Source of the DNA: Rhytidiadelphus loreus
Taxonomy: Eukaryota > Streptophyta > Bryopsida > Hypnales > Hylocomiaceae
Assembly (NCBI GenBank): GCA_947034895.1
Contig: OX344764.1
Location: 34,846,935 to 34,910,934, forward strand
Direction of reading: 5' to 3'
Length of the DNA: 64,000 nt
The notes under the pieces were generated by a model. That model saw only the letters and a program-made list of their open reading frames with translations. It was not told the origin of the DNA and did not search any database. The position numbers and the translations under genes were made by a program. Positions 1-13,050 of the stretch are shown piece by piece. Within the stretch, counting starts at the first letter, position 1. Each line of letters begins with the position of its first letter.

Positions 1-419
1 TTATCTACATAGAAAGCTTAGATTCATTCCATTTGGATTTGTTATGCAAAAGTTATGAACAATCTCATTTTTTGGGCAATTAGAGCATCTTCTTGAATAA
101 ATAACTTGAAAAATTCATATCTGAATCCTAATTTCACAATTTTTCATATAAAAAGGTTTGCAAGGTTAAGATCTCTTACTATAACAATCTCAATATTGGG
201 ATTAGTGTATTTCATTTCCATCTTAGAACTATTAATAGTTTAGATTTTCCTTCAATCTTGAACCTACTTCTACTTTACAATTTTTTAATGAATGAAAACT
301 AGTTTTAAATTTTTTTAAATTTTTATTCTTAGGCTTTCAACTCAATTCTTCATCATATAAAATTATAAATTCAAAATTAGTGAAGTAAAATAATTTAAGT
401 CAAGAACATTGAAAGCCAT

Positions 420-1640
420 AAAAGGTAGTTGAGTAATGTGGAATTTTTTTTTCCACTGTAAATGCAAACATCTTATAATCTACACAGTCAAAGTTTCTAA
501 AATTTCCTCCACACACTCTTACACTAGTCTAGTACAAGATCATATGAATAGATATGCAAAAAAATTGAAATATCTTCAATTTTATTTTGCTCTTTCTTAA
601 GTAGTTTTTGATTGAAAAAATACCTTTGGACTTTAGAATTTCATGAGTGAGAGTTTAGTGTTTCTTTATTTTAATTTTATTTTGAAATTTTGAAATCAAT
701 TCTTTAACATAAAAAAATTGAAATAAAAAATCAGTACTAGACAAATTGGAAGTCCAAAAATTTAGTCAAGTACAGTACAAAATTTTTATTTTCTTTACTT
801 TAAATGCAAATATTTTGTAGTGTATCCAAGAATGTTTTCAAAATTTATTGCATGCATTTTTACAATATTGCAATTCCAGATTATATGATATAATATGAAA
901 AAAGACAATTGTTAAATCTTTTTTTCTCTTGCAATAGAAATGACATTTTTAGTAGGTTCTGATGGAAGAAAGGCTTGCAACTTCAAGGGGTAATTCCTAA
1001 AGTCCGAAAGTCCTTGTGGGGCATTCTAGAGATTTCAAATATGCTTGCATGACCTCAACTTATAACATTATTTTCTTAACCATTTTTTGAAGATAGAAAA
1101 TCAAATTATCTTTTTGATAATATGGAGTATATATAGACAGAGTCATCTTTACAAACTCATTTTCACAATTTCTCAGAAATAAATGTTAGACAAGGTTGAG
1201 TTTCCTTAGAGAACAATCACAATGTTGGGATTGTTGAGTTTTAATTCTATGTTGGAGCTACTAACAATTTAGGTTTTTCATTCTATCTCATACTTACTTC
1301 AATTTAACAAAAAATTTAAGAATAGAAATCAAATTTATTTTTAGGATTATTTCCTCCAACTCTAAACTCAATGCTCAAGCATAAAAGAGTAGAAAATCAT
1401 AATCAATAATGTAAGAATTCTAAGTCATGAAGATTGAAAAGAAAAAAACCTAGTAAAGCGAAGTCTTATACTCGGAGTAAAACTTTGTTTTTCACTTTAA
1501 ATGCAAATATTTTGCAATGTAAATAATCAAAGTTTTTGAAATCTCTTTGGCACCATTTCTTATATGAATTTTTTTAAACTTTGCTACTATTTGCAATAGA
1601 AATGACAAATTTAAAATTTTTACTTTTAGCAATAGAAATG
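420..1640. repeat. Diverged AT-rich dispersed repeat, about three copies
   Basis: Three diverged copies of one segment begin near 435, 780 and 1485. Each has a T-run, then 'ctttaaatgcaaatat' or a close variant, then a stretch like 'agtcaaagtttctaaaat', and ends near 'gcaatagaaatgaca'. A fourth copy lies at about 26715-26950 inside the CACTA element. No protein is recognisable. The rest of 1-2240 is AT-rich sequence in which I see nothing else. Confidence 0.5.
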
Positions 1641-2249
1641 ACAAGAAGTCCAATATCTTGAAAGGCAATTGTAAGAGAAGTTGTCTACTTACAATTGCAA
1701 GATAAATAGATATTTAAACTCAATAAGGTTCAAAAAAATTATGAAGTGTCTTCACATCTTTGTGTCTTGGTTTTAGAGCAAGAGATGACTCCTATTAATG
1801 TTTAAGACAAACTAGAAGTCCTATGATACAAGTGCAATTGAAAGATTTTTTATTGAATATAATAATGAAATGAACATAAAATTTCTAACCATAGATAAAA
1901 AATTCATTAAAGTAACACACTTTTAAAAATAAATTAGAAAACACTCCAATTTCAAACTTTAGAGTTTCTTAAAAATATTATGAAGGGACTCACCAATGAC
2001 TTGTAGACAACTGTTTTGTGAGCCAACTCACAATCTCATATGTGGCTACATCTAAACCCCTAAAGTGTCAAGGCCATTTTTCTACCCAAACCACTCAAAA
2101 GTACCACTTTTACTATGTTCACCTATCAAATAATTTTTTAAAATATTTTTTAGAATCTAACTATAGGATCTTGTTCTACACTTATCTTAGATCACGTGTT
2201 AAAATTTTTGTGATGTTGACCGTGTAGATTGAAAGATATTAGCATTCAA

Positions 2250-2640
2250 AGTAGAAGGAAAAAATTTCTTTCAAGAAGTTGCTATGATTGCTTGCAAAAC
2301 AAGAAGTTCTATAACTTTCACATCACTAATACAAATGGAATGAATCAAAGCTTTCCAATTAAAAGAAAATATAATCTACAAAAAAAAATATTAAAAATTT
2401 TATTTCAATTTTTTGTGAATTGTTTTTGCTCCCCGATCGCCCCCATTTTGAGGTTATTGTGGCATAACTTTTGGTCCCAGGCACTGAATGGAATAAAAAT
2501 TATATTCCTAGAAAACTCAGAAGTTTATCTATGTTATGAGAAAGTTTCAAAAAGTTTCAGTAAAAACTGAGATCATGCTTTGCCAGCCCAAAATCCATTT
2601 TGTCCCTCATAGGGACAATGGGACTTTAGGGGTTAAAGGT
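2250..2640. repeat. Dispersed repeat relic, related to 20360-20600
   Basis: The stretch 'gattgcttgcaaaacaaga', followed by text like 'aactttcacatcactaat' and 'aaagctttcc', recurs in diverged form at 20370-20450. Both are followed by a T-rich tract and 'ggcataactt'. The two copies lie on either side of element A. Short open frames here (2229-2570, 2536-2754) show no recognisable domain. Confidence 0.45.
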
Positions 2641-4620
2641 ACCCAATGTAAAGCTATAGTGGCAATGGTTATGTTAACAATGATATGTAGGGTCATTGTT
2701 GTACCTTCTCCAAAGTTTGTAATGTTGAATGTATATAGATGTCATGTAGCTTAATTATAATGAAGCATGGTGCAAAAGTAACTCCTAGAGATTCATGCCT
2801 AAAACATACACTTCTTGAACATCAAAGTGTACGGTTAATTTTAGAAACACATAAAAATTCTATGGTATACCTTAGAAATTCTTAATTTATTCATATATAG
2901 TCCGCAATACATAAAATTATATGAAGAGAGTTTTAAATCCCTACCAATAAGACCTAATTGAAACTAAGACAATCTATTATGGAGTACACAATAATAGAAA
3001 TTGTACTCAAATGTTGAAGTGGTCATTTTAAGGTGTATATATGTTAACTATTGTCCAATGAATCATTTTGGTTTCCTTGTTGGTAGTACAACGTGCACCC
3101 TAAAATACAAGCAAGTCTAAAAAATCATAAATTTTTCATTCATCCATCTCTTATGTAATTTCATCCATCATATATTGTAAAATTAACTAACCTCATTAAA
3201 ACTATGCATTATAAGTAAGATTTTAATGAGATTAGTTCATTATAGAAGATATCATAGATGGAAAAGATGAGTGAAAATATAACAAAAAAATTTGGATGAT
3301 TTCTTTTTAATGGTTAAGATTTTGACAAAAGAATTGACCTAACAATATTGCATTATTCCTAGCCAAATTTTGAGAGTAGTTTCCCTTCTTCTTCTTCTTC
3401 TTATATTTAGAATTTCTGTAACCCTTGAAGGATACTGAGCATCCAAATTGTCCAATGGGTGACTTCACTATTCAATGTAGAAACAAAGAATGCACCTAGT
3501 GGTTCAATAATTAGAGCATTCTATTGAGTATCTAAGTCATTGGGGGATGTGTCCTTCATGGGTGAAGCAAGGAACAACAATGTGAATTCAAAGTGTCCTA
3601 TTGATGACTTGGGAGTTTTTTTTGTAGCTAATGGAACTCCAAATTTTCACCCAAAACTTTTTTGGCCTTTTCTCTTGTGTCATTGCATTGGTAAAAAGGC
3701 TTTTTTCCACCCATTGAGTACAACCCTATTTGAATGTGGCACATGATTTTTTTTCAAAAAGTAGGAAAATTAGCTAAGCCATCCTCTTGTTTCGTTTTTT
3801 CTGAAACAAATGAAACGAAATTTCATTGTCAAACAAACCCAGGATGACCTTGAGAAACTGTGTACAGTTACGCTGTTACTATAGCTCAAAGATTGGGGGC
3901 ATGAGCCCAGCTACATTACCATGCCATAATTGCTTCAGGGAAAGTGCATGATGGCTGGTCCCACTACGGACTATTTCTGATTTAAAAAATATATATCCCC
4001 GCTCATCATCAGGGTGGAATTTCTTTACAATCAACTATGTTTTATTTCCCGGGCTCTTCCTCCACGTCATACAAGGAAGATAATTTTGGGACAATTTTTT
4101 ATGGCCAACAAGAAGATCATTATGGGACGGAGGGAGTATAATAAAATGTCTCAATTATACCAGGAATAAGGTAGTCTGCTCTTTAAAGCGACCTTTTAAG
4201 AGTCGATTGCGTTTGGGCGGAAGCTAAATTTCTTGGAACAATTTTCAGTAAATTTTTGTAGAAAGAGAAATGGAATTGGCATCTAGCCCAAGTCATTTCA
4301 TATTTTTTGGACCTTAGTGGAATTAGTTACAAATTTTTGAAGTTGAAGCACATACCACTTCTTGAAATGTACACTATTGGTACATTGAAGAAAGAAAAAT
4401 GTACCTTTGTATTAGTAGTCACTTTTGGAGCACCCTACCGTAAAACGCTTCTAATTGGAGCAACGTTAAGCATTGGATGGTTGGAACCCTAATAGAAAAT
4501 TGTAACCCTTACATAGTAGAATTGTTTGATCTATAGGGCTTGTGGGGATTATTGTGCCTAGCATAATTATTTGCACCTCACCCATTGCTTAATGCAACAA
4601 GAGCCCTCATCCCTCACACT
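2641..4620. other. Intergenic DNA; Stowaway-like MITE end at 4124-4138
   Basis: I see no gene here. At 4124-4138 the sequence 'gggacggagggagta' matches the well-known terminal motif of Stowaway (Tc1/mariner) MITEs. I could not find the opposite end, so it may be a solo end or chance. Confidence 0.3.
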
Positions 4621-4698
4621 ATCCATGATGTAAGGGCCCGAAGCCTTCAAACTCGGACTTTGCCCTCACCTACACGTCATGGCTCTTACATCATGGAT
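4621..4698. repeat. Foldback (inverted repeat) with 18-bp arms
   Basis: Arm 4621-4638 (ATCCATGATGTAAGGGCC) pairs with 4681-4698 at 17 of 18 positions, with a loop of about 42 bases. It is probably a small foldback or MITE relic. A second weak palindromic stretch around 'tagtact' follows at about 4860-4910. Nothing else is recognisable up to 5470. Confidence 0.5.
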
Positions 4699-5659
4699 GG
4701 CATTCAAGATGAGGCTTCCCACTATAGGATAGTTGCAAGAAACACCGAACGATTTAGGGAGTGTTCTGCCAAAACTGTGATTTTTTGCGCTCAGTACTAT
4801 GAGTACTACAATACTACAAAACGAAGCAATCTCAGCCATTGATCTAAAAAATCAACGGCCAATAGTACTTTTGAGTACTTAATAATACTGAAATAGTACT
4901 ATTTGAAAAAATGGCAGTTTGTCTCAAAAAGTAGATAAAATTAAGTATAAATTAATAATAATTAGAAAATCATGAATAAAAAAAACTAAAAATTGACCAT
5001 TTGTAAAGACTTGATAGTGATTACATTTCACCAAAAACTAGAAGTTGAAACCATCATGAATGTTTGGAGCACTATGCGCAAGGGACCCCTATTTGTATGC
5101 ATGTTGAGGACAAAGAATTGTGTTTTTTTTAATTCCCTTTGGTGGACACATGCTCATCTAGTGTGGGAATAGCCTACAAAAAATTCAAGTGAACATCATA
5201 ATTTTTGGATGCTCCACAGTACTAAACCCCCCTAAACCGCAAAGTGTGACAAATTAGCTAAACTACAATTTAATTAAAGAATTTTTTTCCAAAATTTCTC
5301 AAAAATAAGGAATCTGAGGACTTCCAGGTTATCCATCTCCAATAAAAATTCCAAGTACATGGACTTCATTTCCCAAAAGATATGGCGAATGGCAACTCCG
5401 TCATTCCAATTGTGACGCAAAATAGTATTGGTGTTTCTTGCATTCACCCTATACTAGAGGTCCCACAACTTGATTATTTTTGTTTTGTTTTGAGAGAAAA
5501 AGGCAAGTTCAATTCAAAATAAAAACTACAACTCATGAGAGAATGCCTCCCTAAATCAAGCGCAATGCCAGTGCCAACCCAAAGGCTAAGTGACAAAATA
5601 TTACTAATAACATGTTGTTTAACTCCATAATGTTGTTGTGAACACTCAATGTTTGATAG

Positions 5660-5850
5660 ATGATGGAAAATCCTTTTGTGTAAGACAAAAGTGTAAATGT
5701 TCATCCTTGGAATTATGTATGAAAAGGGAAGGTCTTGCACAATAGTTTGACCTCCAATGAGTGCTTTGGGTTTTCTTAAGTACATGATATACATGGTACC
5801 CTAAAAGATGATTTCCATGGTAATCAACTTGGTATTCCAAGGTTAAAGGA
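5660..5850 (-). repeat. Degenerate dispersed repeat with coding look, related to 31970-32150
   Basis: Read on the minus strand, this is clearly similar to 31970-32150 on the plus strand. Shared blocks include 'attggaggtcaaac'-like and 'aattccaaggatgaa'-like stretches followed by 'cacttttgtcttacac'. In one frame both read as peptides containing IPRMN/IPKMN followed by TFVLH. The parent family is not recognised. It is probably a retroelement or repetitive-gene relic. Confidence 0.45.
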
Positions 5851-6748
5851 CCAAGTAACATGTATGGTAGTTCAAGTACAAAAGAAATTATGGGAAGTCC
5901 ACATCCTATTACACTCATTGAAATGTGTATTTGCATGTCCTAGGTAATGCTTGACAAGCTCATGGGCTCATCTTCTTCCAAACCACCCTACTACCATCCA
6001 AAGTAGCAAAACCAAGCAATAGTCATGTCCATGATGGGAAGGTATTGTGCTTTGCTAAATGCTTGAGAATGAATTATCAATTAATTCAAGGATTGGAGAA
6101 GGCTGAGGTTCAAAAATGCAAAAAAGATCCTTGCTTCATTGATAAACAATGTTATGATCTTTAAAAATCCTTCAAAATAAGAGTTAGAAATTACACTATT
6201 CCATATGTTTTTGTTCCATAAGACCTTAGCTTCCACTACATTCTCTTTCTCCATCCAATGGTTTTGTGCTATGTTAAAGAAATGGTCCATTCTTCATAAA
6301 TTACATAGTATTGTATACAAGGCACTTGATCTCCCCTCCCTAGAATCTTGAGAGAAGGGATGATCATTTCTTTGATACCTTGAAAGGAGATTGGTTATAG
6401 ATTTAAAGAACTTGATTGGCTTTGTGCCTGACATCTTATGTGTGATGTGATTTTGAAGCATTGCCGGGCCCCTTTTCAAGAATGCAAAAGGGACTACATT
6501 GGGTTAACAATATTATGTAGTAAACAAGAGAATCAAATTAACTCCTAAAATTTCAACATAATGTTTTACCCCAAGCTACTTGAAAATTGCCGTTTCTAGT
6601 GCAAACATGGAATTGAAACATGTCAAACCTAACAAAGAGATTTGTGTAGCAACTAATCTATACCATGTAAATGTTATTGTTTTGAGAAATCATTAGAAGA
6701 GATTTCTATGTTTTAAGAGACTATGAGTTCCCGGACTGTGGGAACTCC
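5851..6748. other. Intergenic; short unrecognised open frames
   Basis: Minus-strand open frames of 61-69 codons (6081-6290, 6294-6479) show no domain and no conserved partner in this window. I see nothing else up to the direct repeat that borders element A. Confidence 0.3.
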
Positions 6749-6758
6749 GAGAACGTTG
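6749..6758. repeat. Left direct repeat of element A (probable target-site duplication)
   Basis: GAGAACGTTG is repeated exactly at 20093-20102, on the other side of element A. Each copy lies exactly 7 bases outside the GCT/AGC that starts the recognisable terminal repeat. Ten bases fits MULE target duplications (typically 9-11 bp). Similarity extends further (ccgagaacgttgNgggaa, 17 of 18), so the exact duplication length is uncertain. Confidence 0.7.
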
Positions 6759-6815
6759 GGGGAATGCTGGTACGCGAGCGTGGAGCGTGGAGCGAGGAAA
6801 AACAAGCGTGGAGCA
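6759..6815 (+). repeat. Left terminal inverted repeat of element A
   Basis: It starts with GGGGAATGCTGGTACGCGAG and continues as iterations of GAGCGTG-like heptamers (gcgtggagcgtggagcgagg, then aagcgtggagc). It pairs with 20036-20092. The same iterated GAGCG style marks the ends of elements B (32635) and C (47237). Confidence 0.7.
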
Positions 6816-7745
6816 AACATTTTTGGTAAAAAGAATGAAGCCTATAACCGTGGTTTTAGGTTGCCTAAAACCATGGATTTAATTTATGCCAACTTTAGAT
6901 CTTGAAATTTGGGTATCCCATATTGACCTATAACCGTGCAATTTCAAAGGATTTAGGGGTCGAAGTGGACAGGTGACATTGTCAGTTTACTAACATGTTG
7001 TAAGCATAACAATAGCAGAAGAGGACGTATAATTACTGATAGAATACTTGAACAAATTAGCTTACACATACTTTGGATATGAATGGTGTACTATACATTT
7101 CCAATTCAATGGATTCATAACAATGCCTATGACTCATGCATTGTATAGTTGTACATCAAAGCATATTCAAACAAGTGGAATATATTGAAGCCCTCATATT
7201 GCAAGAGTCCAAATGAATTCATAATCAAGATCAATTCGTGTACAAATGTTTGTGTACAGTTGCAAGACCTATAAGTTTAGGAATATCTGGAGAACCACAA
7301 ATTACGGAAGGAAATTTTAGGATGTGTCCCCAAGCTCACCATGTTCTTGACAATCACCATGCATTTCCTGCAACATATGACGTATTCACTCTACAGGGCA
7401 CTATTGAACTAATAGTCTCCCTGCCTTTTTCATCACAATGCCATTTTGTGATGACTATGACACAGTTTGGTAACAGGGTCATGAAAAGGGCAGGGAGTTC
7501 AAGAAACGAAAAGTGTCAATAGATGAATTAGTCACTGATTAAGAAAATGCATGATGATTATCAAGAACATGGTGTTCTTGGTTCATTGGGTTTCTCTTAG
7601 AAATATGTTGGAAGCACAATATAATTTAGAGACAATGGCATCCAAATGGTAATCGAAGACATCTGGTAGAAATGAACTACCAAATCACTGAATTCTACAC
7701 CACCATCATGCACTAAAAACTGCCAGAGTACAATATGTCACCACT
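6816..7745. other. Left subterminal region of element A
   Basis: Non-coding DNA between the terminal repeat and the 3' end of the methyltransferase-like gene. 'cctataaccgtg' occurs at about 6841 and 6929. Related 'cacggttatagg'-like motifs occur near the right end (about 19796 and 19918), giving subterminal inverted motifs. Open frame 7238-7522 has no recognisable domain. Confidence 0.5.
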
Positions 7746-10700
7746 TCAACTCGAGTGGGGTGAGGTCAAACTACCCTCACTATCTGATGTCTGCGAACTG
7801 GATTCTACAGCACAATCATCAACGAAATCAAGAATGCAGGGATTCACCAAATGGGCCCTAGAAGGTACTCTGGGATTCAAGGCAATAGAATCCTTGGAAA
7901 TTGCCTCAGCATAGATCGGAAGTTGATAGGATTTGGGTGGACTTGGAAAGAAGCCCGGTGTTGCAAAGAATGGTACATGTTTGCGGTTTAGAGTCACATC
8001 CTGGGCTTGCCTACACAGAGCAGGAAATACCATGTTAGAACCAAATACATGTACATGGTTATAAAGACACTAATTTGAGGACATTAAAGGGAAACTTACT
8101 TACTGAATTGGGAAGTCTTCACGATACGTTGGGGTAGTACCTTCTCGTCATTGAGATCAATGGAAGCAACATCCGAGGGAGATGGTTGTGCTTCAGTAAC
8201 CATCGCAGTGCGCATGACCGGAGCAATGAGAGCGTCGACCTTAGCCTTGTTCTCCTCAAATGCAAGAAAATGACGACGTGTAGCGCGGCAAGCTTGAATG
8301 TTGGAACCTGACAGAAAACGAAGAAGATGTTATCATGTGCCAAACAAACTAAATAAATGACGTACTTTTATGTGACAAACCCAGAAAGTGAGTAAAAACA
8401 AACCAGTCGTTGCGTTGCAGTCCATCACGACATCCCTTGGTGCAGAACACGCCTCGATGAGCATCTGCATGAAAGGCCGGGCCTTTTCACGAGAACCCCA
8501 CCACGGTTTAGCGCCATTCATAGCCACGTCATCTTTGCCACAAAAGTTTTGGAGGATGTCATCTTTATCAACATTTACTCCAACCGCATCATAAGAAGGA
8601 ACGGTTTGGAATGAAAATCGTGGCGCAGTGCTGTTTACCACAAGAGAGATGGCAAACCTCATAGTTTGCCAAACAATAAGAGGAAGAATGTCATTTGATT
8701 GACATAAAAGATGAGTGCACTAATATGTAAAACAAATGGAAGGTTAGTTACCGTCATATTTGGGTCTGCAGGTGATGTGAGGTGTAGACGATTCATGCCC
8801 AACCAAGACTGGACAACTTTATACCCATACTCCTCACAACATCCAAGAAGGTGGCTTTTGTGGGCTCGACTAGAAGGGTACATGATCAAAATACCACCAT
8901 GGTCATGTAGGTACTCAATCGCGAAGTCAAATACGGGCATCAAATATTCATCTCCAAACTCGTTCCACTCTGGAATAGGTCCCGAATGAGCAGAAATCTT
9001 AGGGACATGAAGACCTTCGGGGACGTCGACAATGATCAAGTCAATTGCAGATTGTGTACTGAGAACACCTTTAAAGTACCTGTCCTTGTCGCTAGAATGC
9101 TGCATGAAGAAATGAAAGCGTGAGGGAATGAGTAGGTGAAATGAAGAAATAGTGATTTATAAATCTAGCATCAATGAAAACAACAAATGTAACCACAAGA
9201 GAATAATTGAATCCGAATTTTTTTTATGTCACTTCGATTCATGAAAATACTTGGACGACCCATGTAGACAACAATATACAAAGCAAGCATTACCATGGCC
9301 AATAAATTGAGGACATCGTTGTAAGCCCTTGGAGTAGACTTACTCCCCGTATCGAGAAGACGTGACACAAATAAGTTGATAATGCACTCATCAATATCAG
9401 GTACAGGATCGAAGTTCTGAACCGTAGGTGTCGATCCATGCAACAAGTGCTCCTAAGTAAGAGAGAAACCGGATGAAGTGTCCTTCATGTCGGCCGCGCT
9501 TGTTGCAGCTTCCTGTATCAGTGTCTCTGCCTTCCTCTTTGTGCCCTTCTTCTTGGCGTTTTCATTCTCTTTCTAGGCTTTGGCGGCAAGCCTCTTTTTC
9601 TTGTTCTCCTCTGTCTTCTTCTTTGCCTCCTCCCATCAATCCACCTTCTTCTTGTCGGCTAAATCTCGCCCCATGATTGCTTTAGCTCTGGCATCCGCAT
9701 CCAATCCCGCGAACTCATCGAACTCTAGCTCCACTATTGCAGTTTCTTTCAAGGTCTGGAAGAGATGCTCTTCTTCCGATGGAGTGAATCCTTGGTTGCA
9801 TTCAAGGTACCAAGGACAAGCTTGGAGATGTGGAGTTGTCCAATTCTTGAGCTGCTTTGGAGAGAACATGCAATCTAGAGAGGAGCGATCCAACCAAGTA
9901 GTCAAAAAAGGCGGTAAATCTGCTTTCTCGATAGCTTTCTTGTTGTATAATTCAAACTTGAAATACCTGCACACCGAAATCGAGCTTCAGACATACATCA
10001 AAATATCATAATCAAACACTTAAAATCTCTGGAGTTGAAAAGGAAGATCATAGCATGAATGGATGAGTAACTGTAATTTCACAGGATCCTTGACCAATAT
10101 TGAGCATCTGAATTAATTTGTCAATTTGTACATGAAATTTCCCACTGTCATACTCTGAAAAGAAATACTGAAATAAAAATACATTTCCTCTAGGCACCCA
10201 TATCTCAAGTATAGAATTTGGATACCTAAAGATAGAGAACGAAGATGTTAAGATGAATTGCATGAAGGCATCCCCCAAGGAACCCTTCTCAGGACCCTGA
10301 GGGGTCTGACGGGGTCCCCCATTAAGGTACTTCTTATATTTATAATACGTTATCTAGTTCCTCCAGAACTCACAATAGGACAATTAATTGAAAACCCAAT
10401 GCCAGAGAAGGAAGGCATGTAAAAGAAATTGTATAATGTCAAACCAGTACAGAAACGTAATTAGAAACATACCTATATATCAAGCGCTTCACCGCAAGTA
10501 TGGATCCCCTGAAATCTTTGAACGAGTCAAACTTCTTGAAAGCGTCGTTTCCCTTGAAAACACCCGTGTAAGCATGATCCCAGAGCTTCATTCTCCACCC
10601 CTCCAAATAATCGAGTAGTGTTTGGGGTTCACTTGGTACTGAAAAGTCGATAGGAATATTATCGGAGCGGATAATGGAATCGAACATCTCCATAGCCGCA

Positions 10701-12317
10701 TCCTCCATCTAATCATCCAATGACACAGAGAAAAGGGTTACCATGTAACTAGTAAGCGTAGTAGGAATCATCTACATAGCTAAAAACTAGATCAACAGAC
10801 AAAAGGTCGTAATTGGCTTACCCTAGCATACCAAGAAGCCCTAGAAAGAAAGATAAGTAGTTTCTCCTCATTGACCAAGCGAGGAGGAAATCAACGTGCT
10901 TCTCGAGAGGGACTTGAAGCGTTAATCCATTTCAACCACTTCACCTTGTGATTTGGACTAACATTGGAAGTAGCAATCATTTGCAACTTTTCCAAGGTTA
11001 ACTCAGGCACTGCGTAGAGGCTCCAATGCCTCTCAATCTGCGTGAATTTGAGAACCAGAATGTTAGAAACAAATTTGAATAGCGTTTAAACCATCTAAAA
11101 GGTAATTTAATTTTAATTACCTCATCCAGCCATTCACGTCCGAGTGCTGAATTAGCCACAAAAACTATCTTCGACAGTTTCTTGTATAACTTGTCAGTGG
11201 AGTCTTTAATGGAACTCCTCATAGCCGCTGCTACTCCTTCTTTGGTGAACTCATCTGTTGGCGTATCCTCAGTATACTTCCAAACTGCAGCATCACTTGA
11301 TGCTGCAATTTCTTGCTAAACAGAAGAATGAAAGACGTGTCTACTTAGTATTGTGTGAAGTTCAGATCCGCTTATGATAGAAGGGGTGTTAGATAATAAA
11401 AATAACAGAAGAGTAAAGCATTAATCATACCTTGAAAATGAAGGAGGTGAAAACCTCAAGAGGAATAGAATACCAAGTTCGTTGTGTACTTTGTTGGCAA
11501 GTCTTCACTTCATTAGGAATTAGGAGCTCACTGAACTTATCAAGTTCCATGACTTCGTACTTTTGGACATGGTACAATGTATGCACTAAGTTTGTCTTGA
11601 CGTGAGAGTTCTCAGTATACCTATCAAAAAAAATTTCCACCAAATATCAATTGAGAACTAATTGAATTAAGTGTACAAAATATAAATTCAGTCGATCCTC
11701 AAACAAACTGACGCGCAAGAAAGCAAACTAATGTCTTACTTGTTAATGTCGTGCATAGCTTGCATTGCCACGCCAATCCGATTTCTAGTGTCCAAAACAA
11801 TGGAGTCCACGGATACATGCCACTCCCTATCTAGCTTATGTAGCCGCTTGATGTGATTCATCCATGCTATATGGCGGTGATTCCCATCACAAACGTAGAA
11901 CTTATGGTCTACCAAATGCTTCAGTGCTGGCATGGACCTTAGCTGTGCGTTGAAGGCGTCATTCACTGAGTTCCAAAGTGGTCCCCACTTCTCCTTTTCT
12001 TCATCAGTGAAAACACCAGTCAATCCTTGCTCATTTGAAATAGAAACGTAAAAGACACGGGCACCCTCTTCATAGCCATGAACAAATTGTTGTTCTAGTA
12101 ATGTCAAATTACAAGACAGAGTTGGTCGAACCATTGTCATGGGAACCAGTCTACAAAGCGGGATTTGCATCCTCGAAAGATCAGATGTTGTGAGTCTAAG
12201 ACTAGAAATTGTAGCCATAGTATCCATCCTATGCATCCTCCTAATGTCATCCTCCATGTAGTCTATGTCCTGCATTGTAGAGTCTGAGGACATGGCATGA
12301 GAAATGTCGGGCCCCAT
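7746..12317 (-). pseudogene. ParB-like / DNA-methyltransferase-like protein, element A copy (broken)
   Basis: The exon order matches the element C gene. Exon 1 (12317-11741) has IPLCRLVPMTMVRP and the ParB-like CDGNHRHIAW. Later exons lie near 11618-11434, 11313-11122, 11040-10830, 10708-10485, 9966-9300, 9105-8755, 8670-8406, 8309-8102 and 8012-7746. The methyltransferase-like part carries DLIIVDVPEGL where DPPY is expected, and VVMDCNATTG where motif I (DPFxGxG) is expected. In-frame stops lie at 10891-10893 (TGA at an Arg conserved in C), 9636-9638 (TGA) and 9573-9575 (TAG) in the Lys-rich linker. An intron at 9967-10485 holds the palindrome CTCAGGACCCTGAG at 10288. I judge it a pseudogene of an element-encoded gene, not a host gene. 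Confidence 0.75.
10288..10301. repeat. Palindrome in intron of the methyltransferase-like gene, element A
   Basis: CTCAGGACCCTGAG has 6-bp arms and an AC centre. It is a variant of the family palindrome, in the intron equivalent to the one in element C that holds 60913-60928. Confidence 0.55.
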
Positions 12318-12503
12318 CTCTTGGTCAACCTATAGGAGCAAAACGAAGTATTTGAATAGATGATAATGAAACATAATGTATTTCTCCATAACCAGAAAAC
12401 AATGTTCTTCTAAGAACTCTGTGAATATGATATGTTCCAATAGTCATATATAAAAAAAATATTCAAAGTCATACATAAGTAAACGGAAATTGAAGACTAG
12501 TCA

Positions 12504-12899
12504 TCAATCACCATAGAAAAGTTCCCACTGGCATGCCGCACTAATGGGTCTATACTGTTCCCAACAGAAGATAAGAATGTCATCATCTCCGTCTAAAATT
12601 GAGGTGACTTCTATATCATCATGGCCACATGTACAGATTTCAGTGGAGTCTTCTCTGATGGAGAGTTGGAGTACTCGTTCATTATCCCCAATAGAATTGC
12701 AACAAGAGTTGGGGGGGAACGTCAAATCCTCTCTATACAAGTCATCAAGAGGATCTCCTAGTTCCAACATAAATGCATCCAAGCTTACCCTAGGCACATG
12801 GATCAATAATGGCACATGATCCACAAGCACATGGGCCTCGACTATAGATCCACCAGTTGCATTCGCACCAATCCCTGGAAATATTTGGCATACAAAATC
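12504..12899 (-). CDS. Small Cys-containing frame conserved between elements A and C
   Basis: The open frame ends ...EICTCGHDDIEVTSILDGDD, then DILIFCWEQYRP and a stop. Element C has the same pattern at 58333-58818 (CTCDHAELEVTS, then DILIWCCGHYR). Shared core: CTC-x-H-x3-EVTS-x2-D-x-D-x-DILI-x-C-x3-YR. The frame stays open upstream to an AG at 12900-12901 that could be a splice acceptor. I see no nearby upstream ATG, so it is more likely an exon than a stand-alone gene. It could be a 5' exon of the adjacent methyltransferase-like gene or a third element gene. The Cys/His residues suggest metal binding, by inference. I do not recognise the family. Confidence 0.5.
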   Translation of the reverse strand, partial: DFVCQIFPGIGANATGGSIVEAHVLVDHVPLLIHVPRVSLDAFMLELGDPLDDLYREDLTFPPNSCCNSIGDNERVLQLSIREDSTEICTCGHDDIEVTSILDGDDDILIFCWEQYRPISAACQWELFYGD

Positions 12900-13050
12900 C
12901 TAGGGTAAGGCATGAGATAATCAAGGACCTGAATCCTATGGATTAAAACATCATACTGTCGGGTAGCTCTAACCAATATAAACAGAATTCAGAGATTAAA
13001 AACCCACTATGGAACACAAAATAAGAATAAATGATAGGCTCATAAACAAT

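Noticed and set aside
12544..12819. Plus-strand frame of 91 codons
   Set aside because: It is antisense to the conserved Cys-containing frame, whose element C partner supports the minus strand.
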